A stretch of 64,000 bases of DNA from Aeromonas dhakensis (GCF_000820305.1 NZ_CDBH01000022.1:62001-126000); one strand, 5' to 3'. Positions 8,518-21,912 are shown, counted from the first letter of the stretch. Notes: generated by a model from the letters alone, not told the origin. Program-made: numbers and translations.

Positions 8518-9474
8518 TCAGGGGACGATGAAGGCTTGCTCCAGCCCCCCCTGGCGCACTTTCTCCAGGGTGGCGGCCTGCTGGTCGGCAGGCACAGGGC
8601 CGATCAGCACCCGGAAGATGGCACCATGGGCGTCCACCCGATAGGGCAGGCCGTGGCGCTGGGTCATCACCTTGCCCATCGCCTCCGCCCGTGCCTGCGA
8701 GCCGCTGGCCAGCACCTGGATCATCTTGCCCTCGCCGCTGCTGGCGGGCGCCGCCGTCTTGGCCGCTGCCGGTTTGGCGGGTTTGGTGACCGGCGCCTTG
8801 ACGGGGGCCGGCTCCTCTGCCGCCGGCGTGGCCATGGCCAGCTCGGTGGGTTGGCCGACGAAGCCGTCCTGAGCGACGGGGGCCGCGGCGGTCGGCGTCA
8901 TCTCGATGGGCTTCATGGGGGCCATGAGCACCATCTGATCCGGGGTGTCGTTGATGAGCTCGAGCCGTACCCGCGCCTCGCCCCCTTCCACCATCCCCAG
9001 CTGCTTGGCGGCGGCATGGGAGAGGTCGATCAGCCGATCGCTGCCGAAGGGGCCGCGATCGTTGACCCGCACTATGGTCTCCTGCCCGTTGTCCAGGTTG
9101 GTGACCCGCACATAGCTTGGCAGCGGCAGGTTGCGGTGGGCAGCGCTGAACAGCTTGCTGTCCTGCACGTCGCCGTTGGCGGTCTTCTGGCCGTCCAGAT
9201 CCTGGGAGAGCCAGCTGGCGGTCCCCTCTTCGCTGTAATGCTTGATGTCGCGCCACACCTCGTTCTTCTGCTTGCCAATCCAGTAGTCACGGTTGCCGCT
9301 GGCGCTCAGGGGCTCGGGACGCGGGATGGCGCCGGTGGCCTGCGGGATCTCGATGACCTGGGGTTTTTCCGGCTGGACCGGTTCGGGAGGCGGGGGAAGC
9401 TGTTCCGGCTGGCTGCTACAGGCGGCCAGCAACAAGGTCAGGCTGAGCGGGAGAAGTTTGTGGCTGTAATGCAT
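8518..9474 (-). CDS. rlpA: RlpA, septal-ring lytic transglycosylase lipoprotein
   Basis: A lipoprotein of 318 aa. The ATG at 9474 gives a lipoprotein signal ending LLAAC, with the lipidated cysteine at C19. After a Pro/Glu-rich linker comes the double-psi beta-barrel with GTASWLSQDLDG and VRVNDRGPFG. A long Ala/Pro/Lys linker follows, and then a C-terminal SPOR domain (about residues 245-318) that binds denuded glycan at the septum. RlpA cleaves glycan strands lacking stem peptides and helps daughter-cell separation. Its start lies inside the end of mltB: the two coding regions overlap by 59 bases in different frames. Confidence 0.93.
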   Translation of the reverse strand: MHYSHKLLPLSLTLLLAACSSQPEQLPPPPEPVQPEKPQVIEIPQATGAIPRPEPLSASGNRDYWIGKQKNEVWRDIKHYSEEGTASWLSQDLDGQKTANGDVQDSKLFSAAHRNLPLPSYVRVTNLDNGQETIVRVNDRGPFGSDRLIDLSHAAAKQLGMVEGGEARVRLELINDTPDQMVLMAPMKPIEMTPTAAAPVAQDGFVGQPTELAMATPAAEEPAPVKAPVTKPAKPAAAKTAAPASSGEGKMIQVLASGSQARAEAMGKVMTQRHGLPYRVDAHGAIFRVLIGPVPADQQAATLEKVRQGGLEQAFIVP

Positions 9475-10414
9475 ACGCGTCCTGGATTGCTTGACTGAGT
9501 TGATGCACCGCCATCGCATAGAGCGGGCTGCGGTTATAGCGGGTGATCACGTAAAAATTGTGGCGCGCGACCCAGTATTCCGGTCCATCGGCCTGTTCCA
9601 ATGCCAGCAGTTTCACCGGCGTGTCGGGTGCCAGCGGGGTGGCGAGTTCAATGCCCGCGGCGGCCAGCTCGGCCCAGGTCTGGGTCAGCTCGGGGGCCGG
9701 CCTCAGCAGGGTACCCACTGGCGCCAGTCCGATCAAGGCGGGTTCGACCGCCGACTCCCCCCAGCGCCACTGATGCTCGGCAAAATAGTTGGCGACGCTG
9801 CCGATGGCATCCACCGGGTTGGCGAACAGATCGCGCTTGCCGTCGCCGTCGAAGTCGACCGCATAGTGGCGATAGCTGGAGGGCATGAACTGACCCATCC
9901 CCATTGCGCCGGCATAGGAGCCCTTGAGAAGGGTGAGTGGCCACTTCTCTTCCCGGGCAAGCAGCACCAGCTGGGCAAACTCCTTGGCGAAGAAGTCGGC
10001 CCGCTCGGGGTAGTGAAAGCCCAGGGTGTAGAGGCTGTCGAGCACCGGATGGCGGCCCATCTGGCGGCCGTAGAAGGTCTCGATGCCGATGATGGCGACG
10101 ATGAGGGAGGCCGGCACCTGATAGGTCTGCTCGGCCCGCGCCAGGGTGGCGGCGTGGCGTTGCCAGAAGCCGACCCCGTCCCGGATCCGCTCCGGGGTGA
10201 TGAACAGCGGCCGGTAGCGATGCCAGGGTTTGGCCTCCCAGGGGCGGCTGATGGTGTCGAGCACCTCCTGGCGCAGGCTGGCCTGGGCGGTGGCGGCCTG
10301 CAACTCGGCCAGCGGCACCTGCTGCTGCTCGGCGAGCCGGGCGAGCCCGGGGGGCTCGACGGCCGCCGTTGCGTTCAGGGCAACGAGCGAGAGCAACACA
10401 CCGGCCAGTCGCAT
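9416..10414 (-). CDS. mltB: Membrane-bound lytic murein transglycosylase B
   Basis: A GH103 enzyme of 332 aa. The signal peptide is [18 protein letters not shown] with no lipobox cysteine, so this version may be periplasmic rather than lipidated, unlike E. coli MltB. The catalytic glutamate is E112 in IIGIETFYGRQMGRHPVLD, and AMGMGQFMPSSYRHYAVDFDG is the family signature. It cleaves the MurNAc-GlcNAc bond, forming 1,6-anhydro products. The start overlaps the rodA stop by one base (TGATG), and the last about 19 codons overlap the rlpA start. Confidence 0.94.
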   Translation of the reverse strand: MRLAGVLLSLVALNATAAVEPPGLARLAEQQQVPLAELQAATAQASLRQEVLDTISRPWEAKPWHRYRPLFITPERIRDGVGFWQRHAATLARAEQTYQVPASLIVAIIGIETFYGRQMGRHPVLDSLYTLGFHYPERADFFAKEFAQLVLLAREEKWPLTLLKGSYAGAMGMGQFMPSSYRHYAVDFDGDGKRDLFANPVDAIGSVANYFAEHQWRWGESAVEPALIGLAPVGTLLRPAPELTQTWAELAAAGIELATPLAPDTPVKLLALEQADGPEYWVARHNFYVITRYNRSPLYAMAVHQLSQAIQDAYALQPQTSPAQPDLVAGRL

Positions 10415-11517
10415 CAGGCCAGCAACCTTCTGTGGGTCTGGATAGACATCAGGATGCCGAAGCCGGCCATCAGGGTCACCATGGAGGTGCCGCCGTAGCT
10501 CACCAGCGGCAGGGGGACCCCTACCACCGGAAGGATGCCGCTCACCATCCCCATGTTGACGAACACGTAGACGAAGAAGGTCAGCGTCAGGGCACCGCCC
10601 AGCAGGCGTTCGAAGCTGTTCTGGGCCTGCATGGAGATAAACAGGCAGCGGCTGATGATGTAGAGGTAGATCACCAGCAGGAGGGCGACCCCCACCAGGC
10701 CGAACTCCTCGCTGAACACCGCGAAGATAAAGTCGGTATGCCGTTCTGGTAAAAACTCGAGCTGGGACTGGGTGCCCTGCAGCCAGCCCTTGCCGAACAC
10801 GCCGCCGGAGCCGATGGCGATCTTGGACTGGATGATGTGGTAGCCACGGCCGAGCGGGTCCTTCTCAGGGTCCAGCAGCATCAGCACCCGCTGGCGCTGG
10901 TAGTCGTGCATCAGGAAGAACCAGAGCACCGGCATGAAGGCGCAGATGAGCAGCACCGCGAGCCCGATCAGCCACCAGCTGATCCCCGCCAGAAAGATGA
11001 CGAAGAAGCCGGAGGCGGCTACCAGGATGGAGGTGCCAAGGTCGGGCTGGGCCGCGATCAGCAGGGTGGGCAGCAGCACCATGATGAGGCTCAGCACCAG
11101 GTGGCTGAACTTGGGCGGCAGCGAATGACGGCTGAGCCAGGCGGCCACCATGATGGGCATGGAGAGCTTCATCACCTCGGAGGGCTGAAACTTCATGAAG
11201 CCGAGGTCCAGCCAGCGCTGGGCCCCCTTGCCGATGTGGCCGAACACGTCCACCGCGATGAGCAGCAGCACCACCACAGCAAACAGGGGCACCGACCAGC
11301 GGGCATAGAGAGAAGGTGGCAGCTGGGCCATGCCGATCATCAGGGCGAACGCCAGTCCGCCGCGCACCAGCTGGCGCACGATGGAGTCGACATCCTGACC
11401 GGAGGCGGAGTAGAGCACCACCATGGAGAGGGACATCAGGGTCAGCAGGCCGAGCAGCAGCGGCAAGTCGATATGCAGCTTGTACCAGATGCTCTGCTGG
11501 CGAGCGGAGTTACTCAT
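10414..11517 (-). CDS. rodA: Rod-shape-determining SEDS glycosyltransferase RodA
   Basis: An integral membrane protein of 367 aa with about ten helices, starting at ATG 11517 ([19 protein letters not shown]). An upstream in-frame extension lies inside mrdA and was discarded. SEDS signatures include [17 protein letters not shown] and the C-terminal [14 protein letters not shown]. RodA polymerises peptidoglycan strands in the elongasome with its partner PBP2. The start overlaps the mrdA stop by eight bases, coupling partner synthesis. Confidence 0.97.
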   Translation of the reverse strand: MSNSARQQSIWYKLHIDLPLLLGLLTLMSLSMVVLYSASGQDVDSIVRQLVRGGLAFALMIGMAQLPPSLYARWSVPLFAVVVLLLIAVDVFGHIGKGAQRWLDLGFMKFQPSEVMKLSMPIMVAAWLSRHSLPPKFSHLVLSLIMVLLPTLLIAAQPDLGTSILVAASGFFVIFLAGISWWLIGLAVLLICAFMPVLWFFLMHDYQRQRVLMLLDPEKDPLGRGYHIIQSKIAIGSGGVFGKGWLQGTQSQLEFLPERHTDFIFAVFSEEFGLVGVALLLVIYLYIISRCLFISMQAQNSFERLLGGALTLTFFVYVFVNMGMVSGILPVVGVPLPLVSYGGTSMVTLMAGFGILMSIQTHRRLLA

Positions 11518-13426
11518 GAGAGGCAACCTCTTCGGATTGGGGCTTCTTGGCCGGTGCCGGCGGCAGCTGGGGCTCCGGCGGCAGCAGATAGGCATCCAGC
11601 ATGTTGCGGGCGACCGGCGCCGCCATGGCGCTGCCGCCCCCGGCGTTCTCCAGCACCAGGGCGACCACCGCCTTGGGTGCTTCGAACGGTGCGAACGAGA
11701 CGAACAGGGCGTTGTCGCGATGCTCCACCTTGGTGGTGGCCGCGTTGTAGACCTGGTTCTCCTTGAGGCCCACCACCTGGGCGGTGCCGGACTTGCCCGC
11801 CGCCTTGTAGGGGGTGTTGGCAAAGGCGCGTCGACCTGTCCCTTCGTGGCCGTTGATGACCCGCCACATGCCGTCCTTGGCCACCTGCCAGTAGCTGTCG
11901 CTCTTGGTCTGGATGGCCATGTTCGGGTTGATGGGGGCGTTGACCACGCCATCGATGGAGGCGGTGCTCTTGAGCAGGTGCGGCGTCACGTCGTGGCCGT
12001 TCTGGGTCAGGATGCTGATGGCCTTGGCCAGCTGGATCGGGGTGGCGCTCCAGTAGCCCTGGCCGATACCGATGGAGATGGTGTCACCCTGATACCAGGG
12101 CTGGCGCCAGCGTGCCATCTTCCAGTCGCGGGACGGCATGACCCCCTTGGTCTCTTCGTAGATGTCGACACCGCTGTACTGACCGAAGCCGAACCTGGTC
12201 ATGTAGCTGTTGATCTTGTCGATGCCGACCCGGTAGGCGAGATCGTAGAAGTAGGTATCCGCCGACACCTCGATGGCGCGATAGACGTCGAGCCAGCCGT
12301 GGCCCCAGCGTCGCCAGTCGCGAAACTTCTTGGTGGTGCCCGGGATGGAGAAGCTGGGGCCGCCGAAGTAGCGGTAGTTGGGGGTGATGGCCCCCTCGTT
12401 GAGCCCCATCACCGCCATCATGGGCTTGACGGTGGAGGCGGGGGCATAGATGCCCTGGGTGGTGCGGTTCACCAGCGGCCGGGCCGGATCGTTGAGCAGC
12501 GCCGAGTAGTTGGCGCTGGAGATGCCGGTCACGAACAGGTTGGGGTCATAGCTCGGGCTCGACTCCATGGCCAGGAGGGCACCGGTATTGGGATCCATCA
12601 TCACGATGGCGCCGCGGCGGCCGGCCAGCAGTTGCTGGGCCTTGAGCTGCAGGCGGATGTCGATGTTGAGGTAGATGTCCTTGCCGGGCTCGGGCGGCTG
12701 GAATTTCAGGGTGCGCACCACCCGGCCGCGGTTGTTCACCTCGACCTCCTGGTAGCCTGCCACGCCGTGCAGCTGATCCTCGTAGTACTTCTCCACCCCC
12801 TGCTTGCCGATGTCCTTGGTGGCGGCATAGTTGGCGAGCTTGTCCTCCTTGTCGAGGCGCTCCACGTCGCGGGTGTTGATCTTGGCCACGTAACCCAGCG
12901 CATGGGTCAGGGTGTCGCCAAACGGGTAGTAGCGCTTGAGGTAGGCCTCGATGCTGGCACCCGGGTAGTTGTGCTGGTTGACCGAGAAGAGGGCGACCTG
13001 ATACTCGGTCAGCTTCTCGTACAGGGCGACCGGCTTGAAGCGGCGCTGGCGTTTCACCTCGGCCAGGAACTTCTCCTTGGTCCCCTCCGGCAGCTTCAGC
13101 AGGGCGATCAGCTCGTCGGCGGTCTTCTCCAGATCCTTGGTCTCTTCCGGCACGATCTCGAGGCTGTAGACCGGGCGGTTTTCCGCCAGCAGCACGCCGT
13201 TGGTGTCATAGATGAGGCCGCGCGGCGGCGCCACCGGCACGACGCGGATGCGGTTGTCGTTGGAACGGGTCTGGTAGGTGTCGTAAGACTCTACTTGCAG
13301 GTAGTAGAGATTGCCCAGCAGCACCAGCATCAGCACTATCATGCCAACGTAGGCGACCAGGGTTCGTCGGAAGAAGAGGCGACCCTCGGCGCTGTGGTCG
13401 CGCATTTCGATGCGAGTCTTCAGCAT
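11510..13426 (-). CDS. mrdA: Penicillin-binding protein 2 (elongation transpeptidase)
   Basis: A protein of 638 aa, full length for PBP2. One N-terminal anchor helix (about 22-45) is followed by a pedestal domain and a transpeptidase domain with STVK (S331, K334) and KSGT (in GKSGTAQVV). It cross-links the glycan made by RodA during sidewall growth. The order rlmH-mrdA-rodA-mltB-rlpA is the standard gammaproteobacterial arrangement. Confidence 0.97.
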   Translation of the reverse strand: MLKTRIEMRDHSAEGRLFFRRTLVAYVGMIVLMLVLLGNLYYLQVESYDTYQTRSNDNRIRVVPVAPPRGLIYDTNGVLLAENRPVYSLEIVPEETKDLEKTADELIALLKLPEGTKEKFLAEVKRQRRFKPVALYEKLTEYQVALFSVNQHNYPGASIEAYLKRYYPFGDTLTHALGYVAKINTRDVERLDKEDKLANYAATKDIGKQGVEKYYEDQLHGVAGYQEVEVNNRGRVVRTLKFQPPEPGKDIYLNIDIRLQLKAQQLLAGRRGAIVMMDPNTGALLAMESSPSYDPNLFVTGISSANYSALLNDPARPLVNRTTQGIYAPASTVKPMMAVMGLNEGAITPNYRYFGGPSFSIPGTTKKFRDWRRWGHGWLDVYRAIEVSADTYFYDLAYRVGIDKINSYMTRFGFGQYSGVDIYEETKGVMPSRDWKMARWRQPWYQGDTISIGIGQGYWSATPIQLAKAISILTQNGHDVTPHLLKSTASIDGVVNAPINPNMAIQTKSDSYWQVAKDGMWRVINGHEGTGRRAFANTPYKAAGKSGTAQVVGLKENQVYNAATTKVEHRDNALFVSFAPFEAPKAVVALVLENAGGGSAMAAPVARNMLDAYLLPPEPQLPPAPAKKPQSEEVASHE

Positions 13427-13531
13427 GCCGCTACCTTATGACTGTCGAGCAGGTGAGAAACGGGGTGCAGATGTGCATGCTCACGCTCTGTGATTCGGGT
13501 TTGAGAGGGGAATGCTTGGATAGTGCATGGC

Positions 13532-13999
13532 TCACTCTCTGTGATACGGATGATTGGTTGTGATGCTCCAGGCGCGATAGAGGCTCTCGGCCACCAGCAC
13601 CCGCACCAGCGGATGGGGCAGGGTCAGCGGCGACAGCGACCAGCTCTGCTCGGCGGCAGCCTTGCATTCGGGGGAGAGCCCTTCCGGGCCGCCCACCAGC
13701 AGGGCCACATCGCGGCCATCGAGCTTCCAGGCTTCCAGTTGCACGGCCAGCTGCTCGGTAGTCCAGGGTTTGCCGGGGATGTCCAGGGTCACGATGCGCG
13801 AGCGGCCGGCGGCAGCCAGCATGGCTTCCCCCTCTTTTTGCAGAATGCGGGGAATGTCGGCATTTTTACCACGTTTTCCGGCGCCGATCTCGACAAGTTC
13901 GAATGGCATGTCTTTGGGGAAACGGCGGCGATACTCTTCGAAGCCATGCTCTACCCAGGCGGGCATCTTGGTGCCCACCGCAATCAACTGGATTTTCAT
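13532..13999 (-). CDS. rlmH: 23S rRNA (pseudouridine1915-N3)-methyltransferase RlmH
   Basis: A SPOUT-family enzyme of 155 aa, exactly the usual length. It starts [13 protein letters not shown] and carries [11 protein letters not shown] and the knotted C-terminal [13 protein letters not shown], the SAM-binding trefoil knot. It methylates pseudouridine 1915 in helix 69 of the 70S ribosome. It lies 22 bases after rsfS, the usual pairing. Confidence 0.97.
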   Translation of the reverse strand: MKIQLIAVGTKMPAWVEHGFEEYRRRFPKDMPFELVEIGAGKRGKNADIPRILQKEGEAMLAAAGRSRIVTLDIPGKPWTTEQLAVQLEAWKLDGRDVALLVGGPEGLSPECKAAAEQSWSLSPLTLPHPLVRVLVAESLYRAWSITTNHPYHRE

Positions 14000-14021
14000 C
14001 GGTCGTTACACTTGTGCTCGT

Positions 14022-14363
14022 TTATTGCGCATTCACCTGAGCGGTGTTGCTCCAGAGTTTTTCCAGCTGATAGAAATCGCGATGCTCATCCTGCATCACA
14101 TGCACGATGACGGAGCCCAGATCCACCAGCACCCACTCGCCGGTGAGCTGGCCTTCCACACTCAGCAGATCGAGCCCGGCATGGCGAGCTTCGCTGGCCA
14201 GATGGTGGGCGATGGCGCTGACGTGACGGCTGGAGTTGCCGGAGCAGATGATCATGGTGTCGGTGATGCTGGATTTGCCGCGCACATCGAGGGTGATGAT
14301 GTCGCGGCCTTTCATGTCATCGATCTTGTCGACGATAAAGGCATGCAGTTCTTGGCCTTGCAA
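14022..14363 (-). CDS. rsfS: Ribosomal silencing factor RsfS
   Basis: A protein of 113 aa of the Iojap/RsfS family. The core includes [17 protein letters not shown] and [11 protein letters not shown]. It binds uL14 and blocks joining of ribosomal subunits in starvation. A 180-base gap separates it from nadD upstream, and a possible sigma-70 promoter lies there, so rsfS-rlmH-mrdA may be transcribed independently of nadD. Confidence 0.96.
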   Translation of the reverse strand: MQGQELHAFIVDKIDDMKGRDIITLDVRGKSSITDTMIICSGNSSRHVSAIAHHLASEARHAGLDLLSVEGQLTGEWVLVDLGSVIVHVMQDEHRDFYQLEKLWSNTAQVNAQ

Positions 14364-14500
14364 TGAGTCTCTCCTGTATTCCGGCGCGCTTTCACGGCGT
14401 GAGGGCGGCGGATTATATCATGGTCACTCCCGTTTCCCAGTCCGGTGAAGGGGAGTGGAACAGGGGCCGAGCCCGCTCGGAAAACGGCCCCCTGTTGATC

Positions 14501-14528
14501 ACTATAGTGCGCGATCCGCGCCGGACAA
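14501..14528 (-). promoter_or_regulatory. Candidate sigma-70 promoter for rsfS
   Basis: On the minus strand TTGTCC and TATAGT are separated by 16 bases, about 140 bases before the rsfS start. The assignment rests on hexamer match only. Confidence 0.4.
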
Positions 14529-14547
14529 CCACCCCGGCAAACCGGGT

Positions 14548-15237
14548 TCAGGCCGGTCGATAGAGCCCCTGCTGGCGGATGTACTCCGCCACCGATGGCG
14601 GCAGCAGATAGCGGGGATCCGCCCCCGCCGCCAAGCGCTCTCTGAGCCGGGTGGCCGACAGCTCGACGGGCAGGTTGTCCGCCAGCCAGATGCGGCCGTG
14701 ACGCAGCCGGTGCAGCTCCGTCACTTCGCGGGTCTGGTGGCGGGCCAGCAGCGCGGCCACTGCGGCCGGGTAATCCGGCTGCCAGCCGGGACGGGTGCTC
14801 ACCACCAGGTGGGCGTAGTCGAGCAGCTCCTGCCAGCGGTGCCAGCTTGGCAGGCTCAGCAGGGAGTCCATCCCCATCAAAAAGCAGAGCGGGGTGTCCG
14901 GCAGCTCGCTCCTCAGCTCGATCAGCGTGTCGATGGTCCAGGAGGGGGTATCGCGCTTGAGTTCCCGCTCATCCACCACGAAGCCCGGGTTTTCCGCCGC
15001 CGCCAGCGTAACCATGGCCAGACGCTGCTCGCTGGAGCAGAATGGGCTGGTGCGGTGGGGCGGGATATGGTTCGGCAACAGGCGCACTTCGGCCAGACCA
15101 ATGGCGTCGCGGGCCTCGATGGCCGGGCGCAGATGGCCGATGTGGATGGGATCGAAGGTCCCCCCCAGGATGCCGATGGGCGGCTGCAACATGGATTCCC
15201 CTCCGGTGATGGCTGGAATGTCGACGGGCTGGCTCAT
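14548..15237 (-). CDS. nadD: Nicotinate-nucleotide adenylyltransferase NadD
   Basis: A nucleotidyltransferase with the GGTFDPIHIGH motif and a C-terminal SATRLRERL, the NadD ISSTxxR-type motif. It makes deamido-NAD from nicotinate mononucleotide and ATP. The start at 15237 gives 229 aa and overlaps the holA stop by four bases (ATGA). An internal ATG at 15192 (MLQPPIGILGG) gives 214 aa, closer to the usual length, and is a real alternative. Confidence 0.95.
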   Translation of the reverse strand: MSQPVDIPAITGGESMLQPPIGILGGTFDPIHIGHLRPAIEARDAIGLAEVRLLPNHIPPHRTSPFCSSEQRLAMVTLAAAENPGFVVDERELKRDTPSWTIDTLIELRSELPDTPLCFLMGMDSLLSLPSWHRWQELLDYAHLVVSTRPGWQPDYPAAVAALLARHQTREVTELHRLRHGRIWLADNLPVELSATRLRERLAAGADPRYLLPPSVAEYIRQQGLYRPA

Positions 15238-16265
15238 GCGTCAGATCCCGCCAGCGGCAAGGGGGTACCATCGCGAAAACCGAGGGCGATGGTCTGCAGC
15301 ATCAGCCAGGCTTGCTCGGTATCGAAGCGACGCTGGGCGTCGTCGAGGTGGGCCATCAGCTGCCACAACTGCTGCAGCTTGGCGAAGGGGAGCCGGGTCA
15401 GCGCCTGCTGAATAAGCTGCTGGCGGCTCTGCCAGATGCGCAATCGGGAGAAGTGCTCCACCAGGGGCTGACCGGCGCGGGCCGCCAGCGCCAGCTCGGT
15501 GAGCTGCTCCAGCTCGCGGCACAGGGTCCAGGCCAGCATGCCGGGCTCGGTGCCTTCGGCGCGCAGGGCCAGCAGGATGCGCTGGGCCCGGTTCACCTTC
15601 CCTTCCAGCAGGGTGTCGATGAGCTGGAACGGGGTGAAGTGGGCGTGGCGGATGATGGTCTCCTGCAGATAGGCGACGCTGATGGGCTGGGGCGGCGAGA
15701 GCAGGGTCAGCTTCTCTATCTCCTGGCTGGCGGCCAGCAGGTTGCCCTCGTAGGAGTGGCACATGAAGTTGACCGCATCCGGCAGCGCCTTGAGGCCGAA
15801 GCGCTGGAAGCGGGCGCTCATCCAGCGCGGAAAGAAGCGGGGTTCGGGGTGGTTGACCGGCACATAGGTGCCGCTCTGGCTCAGCTTGTCGAACCAGGCT
15901 GCCTTCATCTGGGTCTGGTTGAGACGATTGCCGCTCAGTACCAGCAGCAGGTCGGGGTGCAGCTGCTTGCCGATCTCGCTGATGCGGGCGGCCAGGTCCT
16001 TGTCGACCTTGGCCGGCAGCTCCAGCTCGATGATCTGGCGGGCCGAAAACAGGCTCATGGCCTGGCAGGCATCGTATACCTGATTCCAGTCCAGCCCCTG
16101 TTCCACCACGAAGCTGTGGCGCTCATCGAAGCCCTGTTTGCGCGCCACCTGGCGCACGGCATCAATGGCTTCCAGCTTGAGCAAGGGCTCGTCCCCAAAA
16201 ATGAGATAGCAGGGCTTGAGCCCTGCCTTGAGATGATCCGCAAACTGCTCGGGATAGACTCTCAT
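15234..16265 (-). CDS. holA: DNA polymerase III delta subunit HolA
   Basis: The clamp-loader delta subunit (343 aa), which opens the beta clamp. It starts MRVYPEQFADHLKAGL, closely matching other HolA N-termini. ATG 16265 is preferred over GTG 16271 because a GAGAG ribosome site lies seven bases before it. The QAMSLFSARQIIELELP stretch corresponds to the beta-binding element. It sits between lptE and nadD as in other gammaproteobacteria. Confidence 0.96.
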   Translation of the reverse strand: MRVYPEQFADHLKAGLKPCYLIFGDEPLLKLEAIDAVRQVARKQGFDERHSFVVEQGLDWNQVYDACQAMSLFSARQIIELELPAKVDKDLAARISEIGKQLHPDLLLVLSGNRLNQTQMKAAWFDKLSQSGTYVPVNHPEPRFFPRWMSARFQRFGLKALPDAVNFMCHSYEGNLLAASQEIEKLTLLSPPQPISVAYLQETIIRHAHFTPFQLIDTLLEGKVNRAQRILLALRAEGTEPGMLAWTLCRELEQLTELALAARAGQPLVEHFSRLRIWQSRQQLIQQALTRLPFAKLQQLWQLMAHLDDAQRRFDTEQAWLMLQTIALGFRDGTPLPLAGSDA

Positions 16266-16292
16266 CAACACACTCTCATCAGGATGGGCGCA

Positions 16293-16775
16293 TCAGAATT
16301 TGACCTGACTGAGCTGGCGGATCACCAGGTTGGCGGCCTGCTCCTGCATCTCCTTGCCGAGCTGCTCCTGCTCGCGGGAGGAGGCGAGCGCCGCGTCCGG
16401 CTTGTTCAGGAAGCTGCGGTTGAAGGCGATGGGGAAGACCTGGGTCGGTTTGCCCGGCATGGAGACGGTGAACTGGGTGTTGTAGCCCAGCACGTACTCA
16501 CGGGCCTGGCCGATGGAGTCGACGGAGGCGACCTGACTGGTGCTGCCGACGCCGGACAGGGTCAGCACCGGAATGCCCTCCTTGTCGGCGAGTTCGACGC
16601 CAGCGGCTTTGAGGCGGGTGGTGACCAGCCGGTAGAAGTCGCTCTTGTTGTCACCGACCACTTTCATGGTCATCAACTCGGGCGGGATGGCGGTGCCGCG
16701 CATCTGGAAGCCGCAGGCCTGCAGCAGCAGACCGGTCAGCAGGATGGCCATCCAGCGGGTGAGGGTGGTGCCCAT
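16293..16775 (-). CDS. lptE: LPS-assembly lipoprotein LptE
   Basis: A lipoprotein of 160 aa (formerly RlpB) that plugs the LptD barrel and helps insert lipopolysaccharide in the outer membrane. ATG 16775 has an AGAGGA ribosome site seven bases upstream, and the signal ends LLLQAC with the lipidated cysteine at C21, which fixes the start. It is followed closely by holA. Confidence 0.95.
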   Translation of the reverse strand: MGTTLTRWMAILLTGLLLQACGFQMRGTAIPPELMTMKVVGDNKSDFYRLVTTRLKAAGVELADKEGIPVLTLSGVGSTSQVASVDSIGQAREYVLGYNTQFTVSMPGKPTQVFPIAFNRSFLNKPDAALASSREQEQLGKEMQEQAANLVIRQLSQVKF

Positions 16776-16804
16776 AGAAAATCCTCTTTGCATGAAGTGA
16801 AGAG

Positions 16805-16825
16805 CGGCGGGCGCAGGGCCCGCCG
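16805..16825 (-). terminator. GC-rich hairpin between leuS and lptE
   Basis: An 8-bp perfect stem (CGGCGGGC / GCCCGCCG) with a five-base loop and a weak CTCTTCACTT tail lies in the 148-base gap. Partial termination is possible. Confidence 0.35.
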
Positions 16826-16923
16826 TTATCATCCGTTTGCTGTGACCGCTTGGCAACCGCTCCGTTGGCGACGCAGTTGCGTCGACCCGAACCGGTCCCC
16901 GGTTGCCAGTAAGCGATATGGCA

Positions 16924-20136
<3,213 letters not shown>

Positions 20137-20137
<1 letters not shown>

Positions 20138-20294
20138 GAACCTGTCCACACTCTTACTGCGAGGCCGTGATCAAGGCTCATGTACTGCTCGCTTGTTTGT
20201 AACCGAGAGTTCTCACGTATATCTATACGCTCCGGTTCCTGCGCTGCTCTTTACCTTGCTGACGACCTCTCGTTGCAGAGCCTGAACAGGTTCT
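20137..20294. repeat. 158-bp imperfect palindromic element (MITE- or ERIC-like)
   Basis: Terminal inverted repeats AGAACCTGT (20137-20145) and ACAGGTTCT (20286-20294) bound the element. The similarity continues inward: CGAG-G-CGT-A-CAAGG on the left matches the complement of the right arm with a two-base gap. The whole element can fold into one long imperfect hairpin. It contains no gene and lies between the convergent ybeL and lnt. No second copy was seen in the window. Confidence 0.7.
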
Positions 20295-20317
20295 GAGCGG
20301 GTATCAGACTGAACAGA

Positions 20318-20343
20318 AGAGAGGCGCCCAAGGGCGCCTCTCT
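20318..20343. terminator. Terminator between ybeL and lnt
   Basis: A 12-bp perfect stem (AGAGAGGCGCCC / GGGCGCCTCTCT) with a two-base gap lies between convergent genes. The T-run is weak on both sides. Confidence 0.6.
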
Positions 20344-20367
20344 CATTTATCGGGTTGTACGACTGGG

Positions 20368-21912
20368 TCAGCCCTTGCGCGCCCAGGGGTGGGCGCGGGG
20401 ACGCAGCCACAGGGCCAGTGCCAGCAGGGCGGCGGCCAGACCGTACATGGGCCAGCTGCCAAAGCGCAGATAGGGGGTCACGCCGTGGGCGGGACGCACC
20501 TCGGTGCGCAGCACGCCAGCCTCGAACTGCGGGATCTGGGCGATGATGCTGCCGTCGATCTCGGTGACTATGGTGATGCCGGTGTTGGTGTCGCGCAGCA
20601 GCGGGCGGGCCAGCTCAAGGGCGCGCATACGGGCGATCTCCATGTGCTGCCAGGGGCCGATGCTGGTGCCGAACCAGGCGTCGTTGGAGACGGTCAGCAG
20701 GAAGTCGGTATCCGGCTGCACGTTGCGGCGCACCTCGTCCGGGAAGATGATCTCGTAGCAGATGGCGGCGGCAAACTTGAGCCCCTTGGCGATCAGGTTC
20801 GGCTGCACCTCGTCCCCGCGGCTGAAGGAGGACATGGGCAGGTTGAAGAAGGGCGCGATGGGGCGCAGCAGATCTTCAAACGGCACGAATTCGCCAATGG
20901 GCAGCAGGTGATATTTGTAGTAGCGGTTCTTGTGCTGGTAGTAGTAGGACTCCTTGCCTTCCGCATCCTGCACCCCCATGCCGAGCACGGTATTGAAGAA
21001 GCGCTGCTGCTCGAGATCGTAGTGGATGATCCCCGCCAGCAGGCCGGTATCGTTCACCTTCATCGCCTTGTCCAGGCTCTCCAGGTAGTTGCCCATCTCC
21101 TTCTCGATGGCCGGGATGGCGGATTCCGGCCAGACGATGATGTCGGCATCCTGGTTCTCGCGGCTCAGATCCTGATACTTGCGCACCGTCGGCACCAGGG
21201 CCTCCGGATCCCACTTGAGGGACTGCTCGATGTTGCCCTGCACCAGCGCCACCTTGACCGGTTCACCGCGGGTCACCCAGTTGAGCTGCATCAGCCCCTG
21301 GGCGGCGCCCACCAGAGCCACCGGCACCAGCAGCCAGGCCGGCTTGCGGCTCTGCCAGAGCAGCCAGAGGGCGGAGGCGGTCAGCAACAGCGCGAGGGTG
21401 ATGCCCTGCACGCCGAGGATGGGAGCAAAACCCTTGAGCGGCCCGTCGATCTGGCTGTAGCCAAACCAGAGCCAGGGGAAGCCGGTCATCACCCAGCCAC
21501 GCAGCCAGTCGGCCATCAGCCAGAGTGCCGGGAAGGCGAGTAGCCAGCGGCTCCAGTGACGTTCGCGGAAGAAACGGGCAAACAGCCAGCAGGCGAGGGT
21601 CGGATAGAGCGCCAGATAGGCCGACAGCCCGGCCAGCAGCACGAAGGCGACCGGCAGGGCGATGCCGCCGAACATGGTCATGCTGACGTGGATCCACCAC
21701 AGCCCCGGCAAAAACAGCCCCATGGCGTAGCCAAAGCCGCGCCAGGCCGCCTGCTTGGGGGTGGCCTTGTCCAGCAGGGCGTAGAGGCCGAGTAGGGACG
21801 GGATCACCAGCGGCCAGTAGTTGAAGGGCGAGAAGGCCAGCACGGCGATGGCGCCAGAGGCCATGGCAAACAGGCTGGTCAGAAGTTTCGATTTTGCGGG
21901 CTGTAATTTCAC
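20368..21912 (-). CDS. lnt: Apolipoprotein N-acyltransferase Lnt
   Basis: An integral membrane enzyme of 514 aa. An N-terminal block of helices (about 1-200) carries a periplasmic nitrilase-like domain with the catalytic glutamate in IVWPESAIPAIE, the lysine region in YYKYHLLPIGEFVPFE and the cysteine in AAAICYEIIFPDE. A final membrane helix follows. It adds the third acyl chain to lipoproteins such as RlpA and LptE encoded nearby. corC lies upstream, as is usual. Confidence 0.96.
   Translation of the reverse strand: MKLQPAKSKLLTSLFAMASGAIAVLAFSPFNYWPLVIPSLLGLYALLDKATPKQAAWRGFGYAMGLFLPGLWWIHVSMTMFGGIALPVAFVLLAGLSAYLALYPTLACWLFARFFRERHWSRWLLAFPALWLMADWLRGWVMTGFPWLWFGYSQIDGPLKGFAPILGVQGITLALLLTASALWLLWQSRKPAWLLVPVALVGAAQGLMQLNWVTRGEPVKVALVQGNIEQSLKWDPEALVPTVRKYQDLSRENQDADIIVWPESAIPAIEKEMGNYLESLDKAMKVNDTGLLAGIIHYDLEQQRFFNTVLGMGVQDAEGKESYYYQHKNRYYKYHLLPIGEFVPFEDLLRPIAPFFNLPMSSFSRGDEVQPNLIAKGLKFAAAICYEIIFPDEVRRNVQPDTDFLLTVSNDAWFGTSIGPWQHMEIARMRALELARPLLRDTNTGITIVTEIDGSIIAQIPQFEAGVLRTEVRPAHGVTPYLRFGSWPMYGLAAALLALALWLRPRAHPWARKG

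Noticed and set aside
11423..13441. 672-aa open frame antisense to mrdA
   Set aside because: Full antisense of PBP2; Gly/His/Val-rich without domain signal.
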